Assembly: GCA_031255275.1 (NCBI GenBank)
Contig: JAIRSV010000126.1
Span: 1-14,156 of the forward strand
Length of the DNA: 14,156 nt
Origin: Proteiniphilum sp.
Lineage (GTDB): Bacteria; Bacteroidota; Bacteroidia; Bacteroidales; Dysgonomonadaceae
Direction of reading: 5' to 3'
Under the pieces are notes generated by a model. That model ran no database searches. It was not told the DNA's origin and saw only the letters and a program-made list of their open reading frames with translations. Below are positions 7,335 to 14,033 of the stretch, in pieces; positions within the stretch are counted from its first letter, which is position 1; each line of letters begins with the position of its first letter. The position numbers and the translations under genes were made by a program.

Positions 7335-8915
7335 ATGGTCTATCGATACGATTTTCTGGTGATTGGTTCGGGTATTGCGGGAATGAGCTATGCTCTGAAG
7401 GTGGCAAAGCATGGGAGGGTGGCCATTGCGGCAAAAAATTCTCTCGAAGATGCCAATACATATTATGCACAGGGGGGGATTGCCTCTGTGACCAATCCGT
7501 GGGATAATTTCGAAAAACACATTGCCGATACGCTGGACGCCGGCGGAGGTCTCTGCGACGCGGCGGTTGTGGAGAAGGTTGTGCGTGAGGCGCCTGCCCA
7601 GATAAGGGAACTGATAGACTGGGGGGTGGACTTTGACAAGGATGACATGGGGAACTTTGACCTTCACCGGGAAGGTGGCCATTCGGAATTTCGCATTCTG
7701 CATCATAAGGACAGTACCGGTGCTGAAATCCAGGTCAGCCTGATCGAGGCGATCCGCAGTCATCCCAATATTGATGTGTTTGATAACCATTTTGCGGTAG
7801 AAGTGCTTACGCAGCACCATCTGGGGAAGGTGGTCACGCGGCATACGCCGGGTATCGAATGTTATGGGGCATATATCCTCAATCAGGATACCAATGGGAT
7901 AGATACTTTTCTTGCGCGCGTCACGATGATGGCTACGGGCGGGATTGGCTGTATTTATCAGACGACCACCAACCCGCTGGTCGCCACGGGCGACGGTATC
8001 GCTATGGTGGCGCGTGCAAAGGGCGAGATCAGAGGAATGGAGTTTGTGCAGTTTCACCCCACGGCGCTGTATCATCCCGGAGTACGCCCTTCGTTTCTCA
8101 TTACGGAGGCGATGAGGGGTTACGGAGGTGTGCTGAAGACACTTGACGGTGATGAGTTCATGTACAGATATGATGCGCGGGGGTCGCTTGCTCCCCGCGA
8201 CATTGTTGCCCGCGCGATCGATACCGAGATGAAAGAGAAGGGATTTGAACATCTCTTTCTGGACGTGACGCATAAGGATCCCGGAGAGACCCGAAGGCAT
8301 TTTCCTGCCATTTATGAGAAGTGTCTTTCCTTCGGAATCGATATTACCCGGGATATGATTCCGGTAGCGCCCGCGGCACACTACCTGTGCGGGGGGATCA
8401 GGGTGAATATGGATGGCGAAACAAGTATCAGCCGCCTCTATGCCAACGGGGAGTGTGCCTGTACCGGACTTCACGGGGCTAACCGGCTGGCGTCGAATTC
8501 GCTGATTGAAGCGGTGGTTTTTGCCGATGCGGCGGCGAAACACTCTATACCCCTCTTCGGGCAGTATGCGTTCAGGGAGGATATTCCTTCGTGGAATGCC
8601 GAGGGTACTACTTCTCCCGAGGAGATGGTGCTGATTACGCAGAGTTACCGGGAAGTGGGACAGATCATGTCGTCCTACGTGGGGATTGTCCGTTCGGATC
8701 TGCGCCTGCAAAGGGCACTTGATCGCTTGAATATCCTCTTCCGGGAAACGGAGGATCTCTTTCAGCGCTCGGTGGTGTCGCGCGATATTTGCGAACTGAG
8801 GAATATCATCAAGGTGAGCTATATGGTGATCAGGCAGGCTGTGGCGCGAAGAGAGAGTCGGGGTCTGCATTATACTGTCGATTATCCGGGACAGGATCCC
8901 GGTTCGGTACTTTAA
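7335..8915 (+). CDS. nadB: L-aspartate oxidase
   Basis: A 526-residue flavoenzyme that oxidises L-aspartate to iminoaspartate, the first step of de novo NAD synthesis; NadA then uses the product. Seen: an N-terminal FAD-binding motif GSGIAG (11-16), AQGG (45-48), HREGGHS (111-117), QFHPTALYHPG (239-249), ITEAMRGYGG (256-265), the APRD stretch (286-289, position of the catalytic Arg in E. coli NadB), H349 with CGG (352-354), and GLHGANRLASNSL (378-390). The pattern separates it from succinate dehydrogenase flavoprotein, which shares the fold. The length is normal. nadA and nadC are not in the window. First gene of a tight plus-strand run; folP starts 22 bases after its stop. Confidence 0.95.
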   Translation: MVYRYDFLVIGSGIAGMSYALKVAKHGRVAIAAKNSLEDANTYYAQGGIASVTNPWDNFEKHIADTLDAGGGLCDAAVVEKVVREAPAQIRELIDWGVDFDKDDMGNFDLHREGGHSEFRILHHKDSTGAEIQVSLIEAIRSHPNIDVFDNHFAVEVLTQHHLGKVVTRHTPGIECYGAYILNQDTNGIDTFLARVTMMATGGIGCIYQTTTNPLVATGDGIAMVARAKGEIRGMEFVQFHPTALYHPGVRPSFLITEAMRGYGGVLKTLDGDEFMYRYDARGSLAPRDIVARAIDTEMKEKGFEHLFLDVTHKDPGETRRHFPAIYEKCLSFGIDITRDMIPVAPAAHYLCGGIRVNMDGETSISRLYANGECACTGLHGANRLASNSLIEAVVFADAAAKHSIPLFGQYAFREDIPSWNAEGTTSPEEMVLITQSYREVGQIMSSYVGIVRSDLRLQRALDRLNILFRETEDLFQRSVVSRDICELRNIIKVSYMVIRQAVARRESRGLHYTVDYPGQDPGSVL

Positions 8916-8937
8916 AACTCATCCTGTTAATATAAAA

Positions 8938-9804
8938 ATGAAAACCATTAATATAAACGGAAGGCTGTTTGATTTTTCCACGCCCCGGGTGATGGGTATT
9001 GTGAATGTTACTCCCGACTCTTTTTTCCCGGGAAGCAGGAAGCAGGTCGCCGGCGAGATCGTGGAGAGATGCAGGCGGATACTCGATGAGGGGGGGACTG
9101 TGATTGATGTGGGTGCGCAGTCCACTTCGCCTGTCTCCCGGTTCCTCGATGCGGAGGAGGAGGCTGAACGCCTGATGCCTGTTCTGAGGTTGATTCGCAG
9201 GGAATTTCCCGACGCAATACTCTCCGTGGATACCTTCCATGCTGATGTAGCCCGGGAGTCGGTGGAGGAATTTGGCGTGAATATCATTAACGATATTTCG
9301 GGGGGACTGATGGATGAACGGATGTTTTCCGTTGTGGCGCGGCTTAACGTGCCTTATGTCCTCATGCACATGAGGGGTACGCCGCAGACAATGCAGCGGT
9401 TCACACGGTATGACAGTTTCATCCAGGATGTCCTGTATTATTTCTCCGAGCGCAAGGCGAGGCTGAATCAGCTCGGCGTGAGTGATGTGATTATAGATCC
9501 CGGCTTCGGGTTCAGCAAGACGATGTCTCAAAATTATGAGCTGATGGCTTATCTGAAATATTTTCATATCTTTGAAGAGCCTGTGCTGGTGGGAATATCC
9601 AGAAAGTCGATGATCTGCAGATTGCTTGGAGTCGCACCGGAGGAGGGTCTTAACGGTACCTCCGTGCTCAATGCGGCGGCGTTGCTTTCGGGCGCCGACA
9701 TCCTGAGGGTGCATGATGTGAGGGAGGCCGTGGAGTGCGTGAAGATCATTGGAAAAATAGAAGAATTTGACGCGCAGAAAGTATGTTCGAACATTTTGGG
9801 ATAA
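8938..9804 (+). CDS. folP: Dihydropteroate synthase
   Basis: A 288-residue TIM-barrel enzyme that joins the pterin pyrophosphate to p-aminobenzoate in folate synthesis; it is the sulfonamide target. Motifs: MGIVNVTPDSF (19-29), GAQSTSP (59-65), SVDT (96-99), NIINDISGG (115-123), LMHMRGTPQTMQ (142-153), DPGFGFSK (187-194), GISRKSM (219-225) and RVHD (257-260). All main motifs are present except that loop 2 reads QSTSP where E. coli has ESTRP, so the usual Arg is Ser64 here. The gene starts 22 bases after nadB, and its last 22 bases overlap the start of cdaA, so the two are almost certainly translated from one message. Confidence 0.96.
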   Translation: MKTININGRLFDFSTPRVMGIVNVTPDSFFPGSRKQVAGEIVERCRRILDEGGTVIDVGAQSTSPVSRFLDAEEEAERLMPVLRLIRREFPDAILSVDTFHADVARESVEEFGVNIINDISGGLMDERMFSVVARLNVPYVLMHMRGTPQTMQRFTRYDSFIQDVLYYFSERKARLNQLGVSDVIIDPGFGFSKTMSQNYELMAYLKYFHIFEEPVLVGISRKSMICRLLGVAPEEGLNGTSVLNAAALLSGADILRVHDVREAVECVKIIGKIEEFDAQKVCSNILG

Positions 9805-10547
9805 AAGACTTCATTGATGTGGTGCTGGTGGCACTGCTTCTTTACTACCTTTTCAGGCTGGTGAAGATTTCGGGGATGCGTCCGCTCTTTATCGGGATAC
9901 TGGTCTTTATGGTGATCTGGATTCTGGTGTCGAGGGTATTCAACATGGTGCTGCTCGGTTCCATTCTCGACCAGTTTGTGAATGTGGGGCTTTTTCTGCT
10001 GATAATCCTCTTTCAGGACGAAATTCGCCGCTTCCTGATGTCGCTCGGCTCCAGAAAGGGCTGGAACTTTGTTACGAAACTCTTTTTCCCGGGGGAGAGG
10101 CAGAAGAAGGATAATTCGTACCTGACGGCGATTGTGCTTGCGTGCATGAACATGTCGAAGACGAGTACGGGTGCGCTTATTGCCATTCAGCGCGATCTCC
10201 ACCTGGGGCTTTATGAACAGACCGGTGAGATTGTCAATGCCGATATATCGTCGCGCCTTATCGAGAATGTTTTTTTCAAGAACAGTCCGCTGCATGACGG
10301 CGCCATGATCGTTGTCGGAAAGAAGATTAAGGCGGCGGGTTGTATTTTGCCGATCTCTCAGAATCCGAATATTCCCGCTCACCTGGGGCTGCGTCACAGA
10401 GCGGGGCTGGGTATATCGCAGGAGACTGATGCCAGGGTGGTTATCGTTTCCGAAGAGAGGGGCAAGATTTCGTTTGCCTCGCAGGGGCGGCTCAAAATGA
10501 ATATTTCCCCTGAAGATTTGCAGCGCCTGTTGATGGAGGAGGAATAG
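9783..10547 (+). CDS. cdaA: Membrane diadenylate cyclase (CdaA type)
   Basis: A 254-residue protein that makes c-di-AMP from two ATP. Three hydrophobic segments (about 10-26, 32-50, 60-78) anchor it in the inner membrane. The DisA_N-type cyclase domain follows at about 108-240. It carries the catalytic DGA motif (172-174, in SPLHDGAMIVV) and the ATP-binding RHR motif (204-206, in LGLRHRAGLG), as well as GALIAIQRD and FASQG. Length and order match CdaA. Known: c-di-AMP controls osmolyte and potassium balance and cell-wall state in many bacteria. The start ATG lies inside the folP end (22-base overlap), pointing to coupled translation. The CdaR partner common in Firmicutes is not present next to it. 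Confidence 0.95.
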   Translation: MFEHFGIKDFIDVVLVALLLYYLFRLVKISGMRPLFIGILVFMVIWILVSRVFNMVLLGSILDQFVNVGLFLLIILFQDEIRRFLMSLGSRKGWNFVTKLFFPGERQKKDNSYLTAIVLACMNMSKTSTGALIAIQRDLHLGLYEQTGEIVNADISSRLIENVFFKNSPLHDGAMIVVGKKIKAAGCILPISQNPNIPAHLGLRHRAGLGISQETDARVVIVSEERGKISFASQGRLKMNISPEDLQRLLMEEE

Positions 10548-10581
10548 TGCGCCTCTTTTTGCTTTAGCTTTGTGTTTGTGT

Positions 10582-11688
10582 ATGGTCTTGAGTGAACTTT
10601 CCATTATTAATTATAAAAACCTGATTCAGGCCGATCTTGTGCTGTCTCCGAAGATGAACTGTTTCGTCGGCGACAACGGGATGGGTAAGACGAATCTGCT
10701 GGATGCGGTCTATTACCTTTCCTTTTGCCGGAGTTACACGAATCCTGTCGATTCGCAGATCATACGGCATGGCGAGGAGGTGTGCATGTTGCAGGGGAGG
10801 TATGTGTTTGAGGATGCTTCGAGGGAGGAGATTTACTGTGCCATGCGCCGGCGGCAGAAGAAGCGGTTCAAACGGAACAGAAAGGAGTATGAGCGGCTTT
10901 CGGATCATATCGGGCTGATTCCGCTGGTGATGATTTCTCCGGCCGATAACGAGCTGATTACGGGCGGAAGCGAGGTGCGGCGCAGGTTTATGGATATGGC
11001 TGTCTCTCAGTTTGACAGGGAGTATCTTCGCGCGCTGCTCGGCTATAACAAGGCGCTGCTGCAGCGGAATGTGCTGCTGAAGGGTGGGGAGGCGCTCTCG
11101 GACGCTACCTTGATGGATCTCTGGGAGGAGCAGATGGCTGCGGCGGGGACTTTCATCCACCGGAAAAGGAGGGAGTTTGTTGAGGAACTTACTCCCATAT
11201 TCAATCAGTTTTATGCCGGCATCAGCCGGTCGGGCGAAAGGGTTTCGTTCGGCTACGTCTCTCAGCTGAGCGAGGCGGACTTCAGGGAGAGGCTGAGGAA
11301 TGACAGGCAGCGTGACTTCCTGCTCGGTCACACCTCGGCGGGTATTCACCGCGACGAGCTGGAGATGCTGCTTGATGATTATCCCGTCAAGAGGGTAGGG
11401 TCGCAGGGACAGAATAAGACTTTTTTTGTTTCGCTGAAGCTGGCGCAGTTCCGTTTCCTGCTGAAAACGGGGGGGGTGAAGCCTCTCCTGTTGCTGGATG
11501 ATATTTTTGACCGGCTTGATGCCGGAAGGGTGGGGGAGATTGTGAAACTGGTGTCCGGTCCGGAATTCGGACAGATTTTCATCTCGGATACCAACAGGGG
11601 GTCGCTCGACGGGATACTTGCGCGGATTGACAGCCGTGCGCAGATCTTTTCAGTGGCGAACGGTGTGATTAACCCGGTGAAGGTGTAG
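10582..11688 (+). CDS. recF: DNA replication and repair protein RecF
   Basis: A 368-residue ATPase of the SMC/ABC group that helps load RecA at single-strand gaps together with RecO and RecR. Seen: Walker A GDNGMGKT (30-37), the signature-like GSQGQNKTFFVSLKLAQ, and Walker B PLLLLDDIFDRLD followed by IFISDTN. The start is the ATG at 10582, giving MVLSELSIINYKNL, which fits the family's N-terminus; an upstream TTG at 10570 would add only MCLC. The gene begins 34 bases after cdaA and ends 5 bases before the DUF721 gene. A TAGCTTTG box (10565-10572) just before the start could be an internal, nearly leaderless promoter, but it has no TTTG partner. Confidence 0.95.
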   Translation: MVLSELSIINYKNLIQADLVLSPKMNCFVGDNGMGKTNLLDAVYYLSFCRSYTNPVDSQIIRHGEEVCMLQGRYVFEDASREEIYCAMRRRQKKRFKRNRKEYERLSDHIGLIPLVMISPADNELITGGSEVRRRFMDMAVSQFDREYLRALLGYNKALLQRNVLLKGGEALSDATLMDLWEEQMAAAGTFIHRKRREFVEELTPIFNQFYAGISRSGERVSFGYVSQLSEADFRERLRNDRQRDFLLGHTSAGIHRDELEMLLDDYPVKRVGSQGQNKTFFVSLKLAQFRFLLKTGGVKPLLLLDDIFDRLDAGRVGEIVKLVSGPEFGQIFISDTNRGSLDGILARIDSRAQIFSVANGVINPVKV

Positions 11689-11693
11689 TCTGT

Positions 11694-11987
11694 ATGAAGA
11701 AGAAAAATGCTCAGCCGCTGTCGGAGGCGCTTTCCGACTTTTTCAACGAGAACAGTGTTCTGAAGGTGAAACTGGCGCAGCAGCGTGTGCTCAGCGGCTG
11801 GAATGTGCTGCTTGGCGAGGGAGTGTCCAGGTATACCGGCAGTCTCTATTTCAACCGCGATGTCCTGCATGTGCACCTTACTTCTGCCGTGCTTCGCGCG
11901 GAGCTGATAATGATCAGGAGGGAGCTGATCAGGAAGCTGAACGATCATGCGGAGTCGCCCGTTGTGCGGGATATTGTGTTCCGCTGA
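11694..11987 (+). CDS. DUF721 family protein, DciA-like helicase-loading factor
   Basis: A 97-residue basic protein of the DUF721 family. Hallmarks are a short N-terminal helix (PLSEALSDFF), the conserved Trp36 (RVLSGWNVLLGEGVSRYT), a central strand (LYFNRDVLHVHLTS), then AVLRAELIMIRRELIRKLN. The related DciA proteins act with the replicative helicase DnaB in bacteria that lack DnaC/DnaI loaders; I infer that role here. It is a compact single-domain form, shorter than many DciA proteins. It follows recF after only 5 bases and is the last gene of the run, with a strong terminator 27 bases on. Confidence 0.85.
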   Translation: MKKKNAQPLSEALSDFFNENSVLKVKLAQQRVLSGWNVLLGEGVSRYTGSLYFNRDVLHVHLTSAVLRAELIMIRRELIRKLNDHAESPVVRDIVFR

Positions 11988-12013
11988 TCGTGGCGGTGTG
12001 GTGTGTCCGCGAA

Positions 12014-12059
12014 AAACGGGCTGTCCTGGAAATGAAAGGACAGCCCGTTTGCCTTTTTT
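12014..12059. terminator. Strong, apparently bidirectional intrinsic terminator between converging units
   Basis: A perfect 13-bp stem: AAACGGGCTGTCC (12014-12026) with GGACAGCCCGTTT (12038-12050) around an 11-base loop. On the plus strand it is followed by GCC and six T (ending 12059), serving the DUF721 gene. On the minus strand the stem runs into TTTTTC (from 12016 down), serving the permease, whose stop is about 42 bases upstream. Convergent genes sharing one hairpin is a common arrangement. Confidence 0.92.
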
Positions 12060-12091
12060 CCGGCTTCAGGCCCTGTGGCTCACACTCTCAG

Positions 12092-13402
12092 TCAGACGAT
12101 ATTCGCGGCGTCCAGCAGGATTTTTATGATAAACAGCGCGAAGATTATCCACATGGTGACGGAGATGTGTCTGAACTTTCCGCTCAGTGTTTTCAGGAGG
12201 ACGAAGGAGAGCATCCCGAATACGATTCCCTGGGCGATGCTGAAGGCAAATGGCATCATCACGATGGTGAGGAAGGCGGGCAGTGCTTCGGTCATATCGT
12301 CGAAGTGGATCTTCACCACGGTGGTGATCATGAACAGTCCCACCAGGATCAGGGCGGGGGCTGTGGCTGAGGCGGGTACCGTCAGGAAGAGCGGGGCGAG
12401 GAACAGTGACAGGCCAAACATGGTGGCCGTGGAGAGGGCCGTCAGTCCCGTGCGGCCGCCCACGGCCACGCCTGATGCGCTTTCCACATAAGCGGTCACC
12501 GTGCTGGTGCCCAGCAGGGCGCCGATGGTGGTGCCGAGCGCGTCGGCAAAGAGGGCGCGTCTGAGTTGCGGGAAGTTGCCGTTTTCATCCGCGATCCCTG
12601 TCCTGGCGGCGACTCCCAGCAGGGTGCCGATGGTGTCGAACAGGTTTACGAACAGGAATGTGAATACGACGACCGGCATGTCGGGCGTGAAGATGTGATT
12701 CCATTCGAACTGTGCGAAGACGGGTGTTATGTCGGGAGGCAGGGCTACCGGACCTCCCTGCGGAAGGTGTACCAGTCCCAGGATGACGGCCAGAGTGGTG
12801 GCTGTCGCAATCCCGATCAGGAATGCTCCGTGCACTTTTCTGTAATGGAGCGCTGCCGTGAGGATGAGTCCGGACAGGGCTACCCACACGTGCGGATTTG
12901 ACAGGGCGCCCAGGGTGATCATCGTATTTTCGTCCCTCACGATCAGCCCTGCGTTCTGCAGGCCGAGCAGTGTGATGAAGAGTCCGATCCCTACGGGTAT
13001 GGCGTTTTTGATGGTATTCGGGATGCTTTTCACGATCAGTTCGCGGATGTTGCACAGCGTGAGCAGCAGAAAGATAAGGCCTTGAATGAATACTGCCGTG
13101 AGCGCCATTTGCCAGGAATAGCCCAGTCCGATTACTACCGAGAAGGCGAAGAAGGAGTTGAGACCCATGCCCGGTGCCTGTGCTACCGGCAGGTTGGGGA
13201 TCAGCGCCATGAAGAGGGTACCGATCATGGTGGCCAGGGCTGTTGCCGTGAAGAGAGCTCCTCGGTCCATTCCGGTCGCCTCCAAGATGTTGGGATTTAC
13301 CACCAGGATGTAGGACATGGTGAGGAAGGTGATGATGCCAGCCGTAAGTTCCGTGCGGACGGTAGTCTTATGTTGCTTCAGTTTGAATATTTTTTCCAGC
13401 AT
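12092..13402 (-). CDS. NCS2-family purine permease (AzgA/PbuG type)
   Basis: A 436-residue inner-membrane transporter with about 12-14 hydrophobic segments. Hallmarks of the AzgA/PbuG branch: ELTAGIITFLTMSYILVVNP (18-37), NLPVAQAPGMGLN (70-82), FDTIGT (255-260) and GTSTVTAYVES (298-308) running into GGRTGL (315-320). Known members take up adenine, guanine or hypoxanthine with protons; which base this one prefers cannot be told. The length is typical. It is transcribed toward the five-gene run and ends at the shared terminator. A TACATTTG box at 13434-13441 is the likely -7 element. It stands alone, with the repeat element lying upstream of its promoter. Confidence 0.93.
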   Translation of the reverse strand: MLEKIFKLKQHKTTVRTELTAGIITFLTMSYILVVNPNILEATGMDRGALFTATALATMIGTLFMALIPNLPVAQAPGMGLNSFFAFSVVIGLGYSWQMALTAVFIQGLIFLLLTLCNIRELIVKSIPNTIKNAIPVGIGLFITLLGLQNAGLIVRDENTMITLGALSNPHVWVALSGLILTAALHYRKVHGAFLIGIATATTLAVILGLVHLPQGGPVALPPDITPVFAQFEWNHIFTPDMPVVVFTFLFVNLFDTIGTLLGVAARTGIADENGNFPQLRRALFADALGTTIGALLGTSTVTAYVESASGVAVGGRTGLTALSTATMFGLSLFLAPLFLTVPASATAPALILVGLFMITTVVKIHFDDMTEALPAFLTIVMMPFAFSIAQGIVFGMLSFVLLKTLSGKFRHISVTMWIIFALFIIKILLDAANIV

Positions 13403-13433
13403 AGTGTGTGCAGTAGAATTTCGTTATTTGCGG

Positions 13434-13441
13434 CAAATGTA
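13434..13441 (-). promoter_or_regulatory. Probable -7 box of the purine permease promoter
   Basis: Minus strand TACATTTG fits TAnnTTTG and lies 31 bases before the ATG. No TTTG is found at the proper distance upstream. It is the only consensus -7 match in the upstream region, so the call rests on this box and its position. Confidence 0.4.
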
Positions 13442-13486
13442 TTAAAAACATGCTGAATTTCCGCGCATGTCGAGAGGTTTTTTCAG

Positions 13487-13502
13487 AACCAGCTCGGGGA
13501 GC
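13487..13502. repeat. Partial extra copy of the element's arm end
   Basis: AACCAGCTCGGGGAGC is the exact reverse complement of 14009-14024, the outer end of the right arm with its flank. Its last 12 bases (13491-13502) also occur in direct orientation at 13550-13561, the start of the left arm. This outer copy therefore matches the right end better than the left arm does, suggesting that the left side was duplicated or interrupted. Confidence 0.8.
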
Positions 13503-13517
13503 TTCATTAAATGAAAA

Positions 13518-13538
13518 ATGAAGAATGAAGAATGAAGA
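13518..13538. repeat. Three tandem ATGAAGA heptamers
   Basis: Three exact copies of the 7-base unit ATGAAGA lie between the outer arm fragment and the left arm. The sequence on both sides is similar (ATGAAAA before, AAGAG after). This is a short simple repeat of the kind that changes copy number by slippage. Confidence 0.85.
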
Positions 13539-13549
13539 AAGAGACAACT

Positions 13550-13608
13550 AGCTCGGGGAGCGCCGGAGCGGCAAGGGGCGGGAGCACCCGCCCCGACGAG
13601 CGAAAAAG
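13550..13608. repeat. Left arm of the 59-bp inverted repeat
   Basis: An exact reverse complement of 13962-14020 over all 59 bases. It begins AGCTCGGGG and ends GCGAAAAAG. Within it, GGGGCGGG (13575-13582) and CCCGCCCC (13587-13594) form an 8-bp hairpin with loop AGCA, and GCTC/GAGC (13551-13561) forms a smaller one. Matching stops at a mismatch on both sides (13549 with 14021; 13609 with 13961). Confidence 0.97.
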
Positions 13609-13614
13609 AAAACA

Positions 13615-13635
13615 GGGCAAGGCATGGCCTTGCCC
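13615..13635. repeat. GC-rich hairpin inside the element, terminator-like on the minus strand
   Basis: GGGCAAGG (13615-13622) and CCTTGCCC (13628-13635) pair perfectly around CATGG. On the minus strand the hairpin is followed by TGTTTTCTTTTT, so it could end transcription coming out of the array. On the plus strand no T-run follows. Confidence 0.7.
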
Positions 13636-13671
13636 GTACATTAATTCCGTTGCTACGAATATCGCTCCGTT

Positions 13672-13961
13672 ATTTCCTGCAAGAAAAGAGTTATTTCTAA
13701 CAGGAAATAAACCATTTCTTATAAGAAACAAATCATTTCTAACAGGAAATAAATCATTTCTTATAAGAAACAAACTATTTCTAACAGGAAATAAACCATT
13801 TCTTATAAGAAACAAACTATTTCTAACAAGAAATAAACCATTTCTTATAAGAAATAAACCATTTCTTATAAGAAACAAGTCATTTCTAACAGGAAATAAA
13901 CCATTTCTTATAAGAAACAAATCATTTCTAACAGGAAATAAATCATTTCTTGTAAGAAAAA
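13672..13961. repeat. Array of about fourteen 21-bp palindromic units in alternating types
   Basis: Units start every 21 bases from 13672. Two cores occur: type A, TTTCTAACAGGAAA, and type B, TTTCTTATAAGAAA, which is a perfect palindrome. Each is followed by an AT-rich tail of about six bases. From 13693 the order is A B A B A B A' B' B A B A B. A' (13819) has CAAG in place of CAGG, and B' (13840) carries a type-A tail. The first unit (13672-13692) and the last (from 13945) are diverged, as edge units often are. Because 21 is a multiple of three, reading frames stay open on both strands (7-residue repeats such as NKPFLIR), but I do not regard these as genes. Confidence 0.95.
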
Positions 13962-14020
13962 CTTTTTCGCTCGTCGGGGCGGGTGCTCCCGCCCCTTGCC
14001 GCTCCGGCGCTCCCCGAGCT
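13962..14020. repeat. Right arm of the 59-bp inverted repeat
   Basis: A perfect reverse complement of the left arm. It begins CTTTTTCGC directly after the last array unit and ends CCCCGAGCT. The GC hairpin is at 13976-13995 (GGGGCGGG, loop TGCT, CCCGCCCC). The flanking GGTT (14021-14024) extends the match to the outer fragment at 13487-13502. Confidence 0.97.
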
Positions 14021-14033
14021 GGTTATTTTTGTG

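Larger units (their letters stand above)
13550..14020. mobile_element. Repeat element: 59-bp inverted repeat enclosing a 21-bp palindromic repeat array (MITE-like, unclassified)
   Basis: This 471-bp structure has perfect GC-rich 59-bp arms at both ends, a 63-bp spacer with a GC hairpin, and an AT-rich array of 21-bp units that abuts the right arm. No transposase or credible gene is encoded. Terminal inverted repeats without a gene suggest a non-autonomous element. However, no clear target-site duplication is seen next to the arms, so the mobile label is tentative. Alternatives are an invertible segment or a chromosomal structural site. It lies beyond the purine permease promoter, and whatever follows on the right is outside the window. 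Confidence 0.5.

Noticed and set aside
7320..8870. 516-codon open frame on the minus strand opposite nadB
   Set aside because: It is a shadow of nadB: the plus-strand frame has every L-aspartate oxidase motif, while the opposite translation is His/Arg-rich with no recognisable domain.
13672..13961. CRISPR array
   Set aside because: The units are contiguous 21-bp tandem repeats with no unique spacers, and no cas genes are present.
13672..13961. Chromosomal replication origin, suggested by iteron-like repeats near recF and a DciA-like gene
   Set aside because: There is no dnaA or dnaN nearby, no DnaA-box cluster was seen, and the array lies inside an inverted-repeat element on the far side of a permease gene. 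The closeness to recF is not enough.
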